Origin: Yoonia rosea
GTDB taxonomy: Bacteria; Pseudomonadota; Alphaproteobacteria; Rhodobacterales; Rhodobacteraceae
Assembly: GCF_900156505.1 (NCBI RefSeq)
Contig: NZ_FTPR01000001.1
Coordinates: 558,001-622,000, forward strand
Reading direction: 5' to 3'
Length of the DNA stretch: 64,000 nucleotides
In this document: positions 58,813 to 64,000 of the stretch, one piece after another
Layout of the letters: each line of letters starts with the position of its first letter
Position numbering within the stretch: position 1 is the first letter of the stretch
Made by a program: the position numbers and the translations under genes
Notes under the pieces: model-generated
The model's input: the letters and a program-made list of their open reading frames with translations, nothing else
The model's database searches: none
Told to the model about the DNA's origin: nothing

Positions 58813-59856
58813 ATGACCAAGAAGAATGGCCTGACCTATGCTGATGCAGGGGTCGATATTGACGCCGGAAACACGTTGGTCGAGCGGATCAAACCCGCCG
58901 CCAAACGCACCGCAAGGTCGGGCGTGATGGCGGGGTTGGGCGGCTTTGGCGCGCTGTTTGATCTCAAGGCGGCAGGCTACACCGATCCGGTGCTGGTGGC
59001 CGCGACCGACGGGGTTGGCACGAAACTGCGGATCGCGATTGATACCGGCAATGTGGACACCATCGGCATTGATCTTGTGGCGATGTGCGTCAACGATCTG
59101 GTCTGCCAAGGGGCAGAGCCCCTGTTTTTCCTCGACTATTTCGCCACCGGCAAGCTTGAACTGGATCAGGCGACACGGATTATCGAAGGCATTGCCGCAG
59201 GCTGTGAAGCCTCCGGTTGCGCGCTGATTGGTGGCGAAACCGCAGAAATGCCGGGCATGTATCACGCCGGTGATTTCGATCTGGCCGGTTTTGCCGTGGG
59301 TGCGATGGAGCGTGGCGCCGAGTTGCCGGCAGATGTGCAAGAGGGCGATGTTCTGTTGGGGCTTGCATCAAACGGGGTGCATTCCAATGGCTATTCGCTG
59401 GTGCGCCGCATCGTAGAAGTGTCCGGTCTGGGATGGGACGATCCCGCGCCATTCGCGGATGACACGCTCGGTGCAGCCCTGCTGGCACCGACGCGGCTTT
59501 ACGTCAAACAGGCGCTGGCGGCTGTGCGGGCAGGGGGCGTGCATGCGCTGGCCCATATCACCGGCGGTGGCCTGACCGAGAACCTGCCACGTGTGCTGCC
59601 CGAAGGCATGGGCGCCGAAATTGATCTGAATGCATGGGAACTGCCGCTGGTGTTTCAGTGGCTGGCGCAAAAGGGCGGCATGGCCGAGCCCGAAATTCTC
59701 AAGACATTCAACGCAGGCATCGGCATGGTGCTGGCGGTTGATGCACGTGAGGTTTCAAAAATTACCACAGTTCTGACCGACGCGGGCGAGACCGTCCATC
59801 AGCTGGGCACAGTCACGGCAGGTGAGGGCGTGCGCTATACGGGCGCGCTTTTGTGA
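58813..59856 (+). CDS. purM: Phosphoribosylformylglycinamidine cyclo-ligase
   Basis: Makes aminoimidazole ribonucleotide in purine synthesis. 347 residues: [15 protein letters not shown] at the start, [33 protein letters not shown] and [16 protein letters not shown] are the PurM hallmarks. ATG at 58813 has aggag upstream. It overlaps purN by 4 bp. Confidence 0.96.
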   Translation: MTKKNGLTYADAGVDIDAGNTLVERIKPAAKRTARSGVMAGLGGFGALFDLKAAGYTDPVLVAATDGVGTKLRIAIDTGNVDTIGIDLVAMCVNDLVCQGAEPLFFLDYFATGKLELDQATRIIEGIAAGCEASGCALIGGETAEMPGMYHAGDFDLAGFAVGAMERGAELPADVQEGDVLLGLASNGVHSNGYSLVRRIVEVSGLGWDDPAPFADDTLGAALLAPTRLYVKQALAAVRAGGVHALAHITGGGLTENLPRVLPEGMGAEIDLNAWELPLVFQWLAQKGGMAEPEILKTFNAGIGMVLAVDAREVSKITTVLTDAGETVHQLGTVTAGEGVRYTGALL

Positions 59857-60449
59857 CCAAAAGAGTTGCGATACTGATTTCGGGGGGCGGGTCGAACATG
59901 GTCGCGCTCGCGCAATCCATGTGCGGCGATCACCCTGCGCGGCCCGTCTTGGTGATGTCAAATGATCCGCAGGCCGGTGGTCTTGCCAAAGCGCGCGCAA
60001 TGAACATCCCGACTTTGGCGATTGATCACAAACCCTATGGCAAGGACCGTGCCGCGTTTGAAGCGGCCTTGCAGAGGGCGTTGGAGACGGCAAAGCCTGA
60101 CATCATCTGCCTTGCCGGATTCATGCGCATCCTGACGCCGGAATTTACGGCGAAATGGGAAGGGCGGATGCTGAATATCCACCCGTCACTCTTGCCCAAA
60201 TACAAAGGGCTGCACACCCACGCACGCGCGCTCGAGGCTGGCGATAGCGAACATGGATGTTCGGTGCATGAGGTGACCGCCGCACTGGATGATGGCCCGA
60301 TCCTGGGACAGGCGCGGATCGCTGTCCATGCGGGCGACACGCCTGAGACGCTGGCGACCCGTCTGCTCCCGCTGGAGCACGCGCTTTACGTTGCTGTCCT
60401 GCGGCGCTTCGCGGCAGGCGACCGGACCCCTGTCAATCTGGACGGGTGA
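59853..60449 (+). CDS. purN: Phosphoribosylglycinamide formyltransferase
   Basis: Folate-dependent formylation of GAR, two steps before PurM. 198 residues from a GTG overlapping the purM stop. ISGGGSNM near residue 10, catalytic Asn108 and His110 in [13 protein letters not shown] and Asp146 in ALDDGPI are all present. Confidence 0.96.
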   Translation: MTKRVAILISGGGSNMVALAQSMCGDHPARPVLVMSNDPQAGGLAKARAMNIPTLAIDHKPYGKDRAAFEAALQRALETAKPDIICLAGFMRILTPEFTAKWEGRMLNIHPSLLPKYKGLHTHARALEAGDSEHGCSVHEVTAALDDGPILGQARIAVHAGDTPETLATRLLPLEHALYVAVLRRFAAGDRTPVNLDG

Positions 60450-60525
60450 AGCTGCACTTTTCATCGCGCAGGCTTTCGCTTATCAGTGAACCAATGATAA
60501 ATGAAAGCGCGGTTTGCAGGCAGAG

Positions 60526-61683
60526 ATGAAGACAATCACAACGACTGAAGACTTGGCGGCGTTCTGCCAGGAAGCTGCAAAACGCCCTTATGTCACCGTA
60601 GACACCGAGTTTCTGCGCGAACGCACCTATTATTCAAAGCTCTGCCTCGTCCAGTTGGCGTATCAGGATGATAAAGGCGCGGATGCAGCCCTTGTCGATC
60701 CGCTTGTCGAGGGTCTGTCGCTTGAGCCGCTCTATGCGCTTTTCCGCGACCAAGGCTGTGTGAAAGTGTTCCACGCCGCGCGCCAGGACCTTGAGATTTT
60801 CTATGTCGATGCAGGCGTCATCCCCGAGCCTTTGTTCGATACGCAGGTCGCGGCAATGGTCTGCGGTTTCGGTGAACAGGTCGGCTATGAAACGCTGGTG
60901 CGCAAAATTGCGAAATCCGATCTGGATAAATCCTCGCGCTTTACGGATTGGTCGCGCCGTCCGCTGACGGATGCGCAGGCGACATATGCGCTGGCTGATG
61001 TGACGCACCTGCGAGATATCTATGAATATCTGTCGGCGCGTCTGGCCAAATCAGGCCGCAGCAAATGGGTTGCCGAGGAAATGGCGGTCCTGAAAGACCC
61101 TGAGACCTATCAATCAGACCCTGAAAATGCGTGGAAGCGCGTCAAGACGCGCACACAATCGGGCAAGTTTCTGGCGATCGTGCGGGAGCTGGCACGCTTT
61201 CGTGAGGACTATGCGCAAAGCCGGAACATCCCGCGCAACCGTGTCTTCAAGGATGACGCGCTGGTTGAACTCGCGTCAACAAAACCACTGTCCGAGAATG
61301 ATCTGGGCCGGTCCCGTTTGTTGCTGCGTGAGGCGCGCAAGGGCGATATCGCCAATGGTATCCTGGCTGCAATCAAAGCAGGCATGGCCGTTGCGCCCAA
61401 GGACATGCCCAAGGTTGATGGGTCCCGCGCAAAACTGCAGGTGAACCCCGCCTTGGCGGATATGCTGCGCGTGCTGTTGAAGGCCAAAACCGACGATGCC
61501 GAAGTCGCCACAAAGCTGATTGCAACTTCTGCCGATCTTGATGCGCTGGCCGCAGGCGAGCGTGATGTTGCGGCCCTGCGCGGCTGGCGGCGCGAGGTGT
61601 TTGGCAATGACGCGCTGGAGTTATGCGAAGGCCGCGTTGGTTTGGCGGTGAAGGGTCAGAAGGTCATCACGGTCGCACTTTGA
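60526..61683 (+). CDS. rnd: Ribonuclease D
   Basis: 3'-5' exoribonuclease for tRNA and stable RNA maturation. 385 residues. DEDDy catalytic residues: Asp26 and Glu28 (VDTEFLRE), Asp87 (HAARQDLEIF), Tyr153 and Asp157 (YALAD); an HRDC-type helical domain follows (around 210-290). An in-frame TTG 12 bases upstream is less likely than the ATG. Confidence 0.94.
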   Translation: MKTITTTEDLAAFCQEAAKRPYVTVDTEFLRERTYYSKLCLVQLAYQDDKGADAALVDPLVEGLSLEPLYALFRDQGCVKVFHAARQDLEIFYVDAGVIPEPLFDTQVAAMVCGFGEQVGYETLVRKIAKSDLDKSSRFTDWSRRPLTDAQATYALADVTHLRDIYEYLSARLAKSGRSKWVAEEMAVLKDPETYQSDPENAWKRVKTRTQSGKFLAIVRELARFREDYAQSRNIPRNRVFKDDALVELASTKPLSENDLGRSRLLLREARKGDIANGILAAIKAGMAVAPKDMPKVDGSRAKLQVNPALADMLRVLLKAKTDDAEVATKLIATSADLDALAAGERDVAALRGWRREVFGNDALELCEGRVGLAVKGQKVITVAL

Positions 61684-61743
61684 TCTGGACGACACAGGGG
61701 CGCGGACCTACATGTGCCCCAACACCGAACCAAAGGGAAAACC

Positions 61744-62154
61744 ATGGCGAACCCTGACTTTGAAGACCTTGTCGAAACGTTCGAATTTCTTGACGACTGG
61801 GAAGACCGCTATCGCCACGTGATCGACATGGGCAAGGCGATGCCGCCGCTGGAAGAGGCGCTCAAGGTGCCTGCGACCAAAGTTGACGGCTGCGCAAGTC
61901 AGGTCTGGCTGGTGCCCAAGATCGCGGATAACGTATTTACCTTCCGTGGTGAAAGCGACGCGATGATCGTGCGCGGGCTGATCGCGGTGCTGTCCGCGCT
62001 TTACAACGACCAACCGGTCAGTGACGTGATGAAAATTGATGCAGCGGCCGAGTTGGGCCGTCTGGGCCTGAACGATCATCTGTCTGCGCAACGCTCAAAC
62101 GGGCTGCGTGCTATGGTCGAGCGTATCCGTGAAACCGCAGCGGCCGCGGCCTAG
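61744..62154 (+). CDS. sufE: SufE cysteine desulfurase accessory protein
   Basis: Takes sulfane sulfur from SufS for Fe-S cluster assembly. 136 residues; the sulfur-accepting Cys50 is in KVDGCASQVW, and FEFLDDWEDRYRHVIDMG is the usual N-terminus. The other suf genes are not here. Its TAG interlocks with the stop of the convergent DUF1638 gene (CTAG at 62151-62154). Confidence 0.93.
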   Translation: MANPDFEDLVETFEFLDDWEDRYRHVIDMGKAMPPLEEALKVPATKVDGCASQVWLVPKIADNVFTFRGESDAMIVRGLIAVLSALYNDQPVSDVMKIDAAAELGRLGLNDHLSAQRSNGLRAMVERIRETAAAAA

Positions 62155-62777
62155 GCGATTGCCGTCAGTGCAGGTGTCAGATCGCCATAGCCGGTAAAAC
62201 GCCGCTCGAATTGCAGCCCGAGCTTTGCCGCGCAAGCCTCTGCTTTTAAAGTTAATTCTGGATCATCTGTCTGCGCCTGATAGACCAGTTTTTCGTAATT
62301 CCCGAAATACATGTCGCGTAGTTCGGGATGGCGGGCAAGCCCAAGGGGCTCCCATACAAAGGCATCAAACTGGCGCACCAGAAAGTCGGTGAGGTAGAAC
62401 GCGGTGATCTCTTCGTGACCCGCAAACACCTCATTTCCCTCGAAAAACGAGTAGCAATGTGGCCCCGCAACCATGCCGATCCCCATCTCGGCGCAGGCGG
62501 CCTGCAGCTGCCCGCCTGTACCGCAATCGGCATAAACGATGAAAACCGTTTCATAGGCATCGCGATATTCGGCGACGGCTTCACGGACCGCAGGGACAAT
62601 TTTTTCAGGGTGGTTATGCAGGATGGCCGGCAGGCACTGAAGATCAAGGTGATCAAGGGCGTTTGCCGCTTTGATCGCCAGAATTTCGCGTGCCAATGCA
62701 CCGCAGGCAATCAAAAGAACACGACCCTGTCCTTTGGGCGCGATCCCTTGGGTGGTCAGGATGGCATCAGTTGTCAT
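62151..62777 (-). CDS. DUF1638 protein, corrinoid-pathway neighbour
   Basis: 208 residues from the ATG at 62777. LIACGALAREI near the N-terminus, LPAILHNHPEKI, VYADCGTGGQL and GPHCYSFFEG are the conserved DUF1638 motifs; the Cys and His residues in these look suited to bind a metal. The family is known mostly from genomes with corrinoid methyltransferases and its function is not established. Here it ends an operon that begins with a corrinoid protein, and its start overlaps the small membrane protein gene by 11 bp. Confidence 0.82.
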   Translation of the reverse strand: MTTDAILTTQGIAPKGQGRVLLIACGALAREILAIKAANALDHLDLQCLPAILHNHPEKIVPAVREAVAEYRDAYETVFIVYADCGTGGQLQAACAEMGIGMVAGPHCYSFFEGNEVFAGHEEITAFYLTDFLVRQFDAFVWEPLGLARHPELRDMYFGNYEKLVYQAQTDDPELTLKAEACAAKLGLQFERRFTGYGDLTPALTAIA

Positions 62778-62955
62778 TGCGGCTGCTGTACCTACGCCAC
62801 ACATAGGCCGCGCAGAGTGCCGACAGGCTCAGGATGGCAAAACCCGTCATGGGTGACGCTTGCAAGCCGTCCAATGCAGCAAATACCACGGCAATTGTCG
62901 CTGCCGCAGCCGCCATCACGAGCACAAGTATAAAGATCAATCGTTCAACAGGCAT
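62767..62955 (-). CDS. 62-residue two-helix membrane protein
   Basis: Start ATG at 62955 with a strong gaggagg ribosome site 8 bases upstream. Two hydrophobic helices (LIFILVLVMAAAAATIAVVF at about 5-24, and GFAILSLSALCAAYVW at 38-53) and a basic C-terminus (RRYSSRND). No recognised family. It lies 49 bp after the corrinoid protein gene and overlaps the DUF1638 start, so it is clearly part of that operon, though its role is unknown. Confidence 0.7.
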   Translation of the reverse strand: MPVERLIFILVLVMAAAAATIAVVFAALDGLQASPMTGFAILSLSALCAAYVWRRYSSRNDN

Positions 62956-63004
62956 GTCGTCCTCCTCATTGCAAAGATAAGAACGACACGCCGGTTTTGT
63001 AAGA

Positions 63005-63712
63005 TCAGACCGCGGCGGCCGCCTGATTGTGTTTCCGGGCCATAAAACTCTTGGCCGTTTCCACCGCAACCGCTGCATCACGGCAATAGGCATCAGCACC
63101 AATTGCCTTGCCGAACTCTTCGTTCAGTGGCGCGCCACCAACAAGCACGACGTAATCCTCGCGCATGCCTTTTTCGACCAGCGTATCAATCACGACCTTC
63201 ATATAGGGCATCGTGGTGGTCAGCAGGGCGGACATGCCAAGGATATCGGGCTTTTCGTTCTCCAAAGCGTCAAGATAGGATTCAACAGCATTGTTGATCC
63301 CCAGATCGACAACCTCGAAACCCGCACCTTCCATCATCATGGACACAAGGTTCTTGCCGATATCATGGATGTCGCCCTTGACGGTTCCGATCACCATCTT
63401 GCCCACACGCGGCGCGCCAGTTTCGGCAAGCAGAGGTTTAAGGATAAACATCCCGCCCTTCATCGCATTGGCCGCCAGCAGCACCTCAGGCACAAACAGA
63501 ATACCATCGCGGAAGTCGTTGCCGACAATGGTCATGCCGCCCACGAGCGCCTCGGTCAGTACGCGGTAAGGCTCCCAACCACGTTCGATAAGGATATTCA
63601 CCCCTTCCTCGATCTCTTCCTTCATTCCATCGTAAAGGTCATCGAACATCTGGGCGACGAGATCTTCGTCATTCAGTTCGGACAGGATGATGTCATCTTC
63701 TTCGTCGGACAT
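63005..63712 (-). CDS. Stand-alone corrinoid (B12-binding) protein
   Basis: 235 residues. An acidic N-terminus, the four-helix cap domain (about 15-95), then a Rossmann-like B12 domain with the DxHxxG motif GDIHDIG (lower cobalt ligand His116), GMSALLTTTM and VLVGGAPLN. It matches the corrinoid modules of MetH, MtbC and MtaC, but has neither methyl-donor nor acceptor domain. With the pterin-binding protein at 38958-40025 and the reactivator at 19927-21963 it supplies the middle part of a split methionine synthase; the homocysteine-binding part is not in the window. Confidence 0.92.
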   Translation of the reverse strand: MSDEEDDIILSELNDEDLVAQMFDDLYDGMKEEIEEGVNILIERGWEPYRVLTEALVGGMTIVGNDFRDGILFVPEVLLAANAMKGGMFILKPLLAETGAPRVGKMVIGTVKGDIHDIGKNLVSMMMEGAGFEVVDLGINNAVESYLDALENEKPDILGMSALLTTTMPYMKVVIDTLVEKGMREDYVVLVGGAPLNEEFGKAIGADAYCRDAAVAVETAKSFMARKHNQAAAAV

Positions 63713-63846
63713 GGCCAAGCCTTTGTATGAGTTTACACCGCAGTATTGCGCCGGATTGGGTAATTCTAGCGGTTGTTTTCCGACATGTCCAAGAACATGA
63801 CCGACCTTGTGTTGCTGATGTTCGTGAATTGTTCTAATAAAGATTA

Positions 63847-64000
63847 TGGAAGAAATGCCAGTTCAGAATTCCCATCTCACACCGGGGCGTGCGGCACGGT
63901 CAAATCCGGACAACCGGTTCGATCGACTGCACGCCGAAGCGGTTGACGACGGCTGGACGCCTGAGCAGGACTTGCCGGTTTTGCGTACGGAAATCACCGA
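63847..64000 (+). CDS. PA0069-family radical SAM protein, N-terminal part
   Basis: 51 codons from the ATG at 63847 run off the end of the window. The segment GRAARSNPDNRFDRLHAEAV followed by DDGW matches the N-terminus of the PA0069 (SPL-like) radical SAM family; the CxxxCxxC iron-sulfur motif would lie beyond the end. Divergent from the corrinoid protein gene across 134 bp. Confidence 0.75.

Noticed and set aside
63846..64000. Trimethylamine or other corrinoid methyltransferase divergent from the corrinoid protein
   Set aside because: The first 51 codons match the PA0069-type radical SAM N-terminus instead.

Overview
The window is ordinary-looking core chromosome of a marine Roseobacter-group alphaproteobacterium (Rhodobacterales). 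The evidence is a CckA-type cell-cycle kinase, a LexA box of the alphaproteobacterial GAAC-N7-GAAC type before recA, an agl alpha-glucoside operon, a B12 pathway mixing cob and cbi genes, and many tightly packed short operons with 4-bp stop/start overlaps. A Loktanella/Octadecabacter/Sulfitobacter-like source is my guess; genus cannot be fixed from the sequence alone. I see no prophage, insertion sequence or CRISPR array.

Layout. 0-9 kb: citramalate synthase, a squalene/phytoene-synthase-fold protein, an MFS transporter, and two cobalamin gene pairs reading away from each other (cobA and cobB leftward, cbiD-cobK rightward, the latter followed by a DNA glycosylase and an esterase). 9-12 kb: a DUF4240 protein, a GGDEF protein with a broken active site, an HNH protein. 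12-19 kb: zwf-pgl-pgi, a prepilin-peptidase homologue without catalytic Asp, amylosucrase, then a small secreted protein lying between two copies of a tRNA-Gly 3' end. 19-28 kb: Tat-exported intradiol dioxygenase, a [2Fe-2S]/ASKHA corrinoid-protein reactivator, guaB, an RsmB-type methyltransferase, cckA. 28-38 kb: the alpha-glucoside system (aglR, GH1 glucosidase and glk leftward; aglEFGAK rightward), in which aglE carries a one-base frameshift. 38-41 kb: HpcH/HpaI aldolase and a leftward operon of a small Virulence_fact-type protein, a MetF-like reductase and a pterin-binding methyltransferase. 41-50 kb: ppx, rlmE, a glycosyltransferase, glpR/glpD/glpK, a sulfotransferase, recA. 50-64 kb: alaS, MOSC protein, typA, a TbpB-like lipoprotein, icd, tRNA(CAU), purMN, rnd, sufE, then a leftward operon of a B12-binding protein, a 62-residue membrane protein and a DUF1638 protein, and the start of a radical SAM gene.

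Two themes tie the genes together. First, sugar use: AglR-type palindromes around the agl promoters and a related 16-bp palindrome before zwf suggest that uptake of alpha-glucosides, their hydrolysis, glucokinase and the zwf-pgl-pgi route are co-regulated, with amylosucrase as a possible sucrose/glucan side branch. Second, B12-dependent methyl transfer: four cobalamin biosynthesis genes, a stand-alone corrinoid protein, a stand-alone methyl-folate domain, a MetF-like enzyme and a reductive reactivator are spread over the window and look like a methionine synthase (MetH) split into separate proteins plus accessory proteins of unknown role (DUF1638, the Virulence_fact protein, a tiny two-helix membrane protein). 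This split system and its unexplained accessories are the most interesting content.
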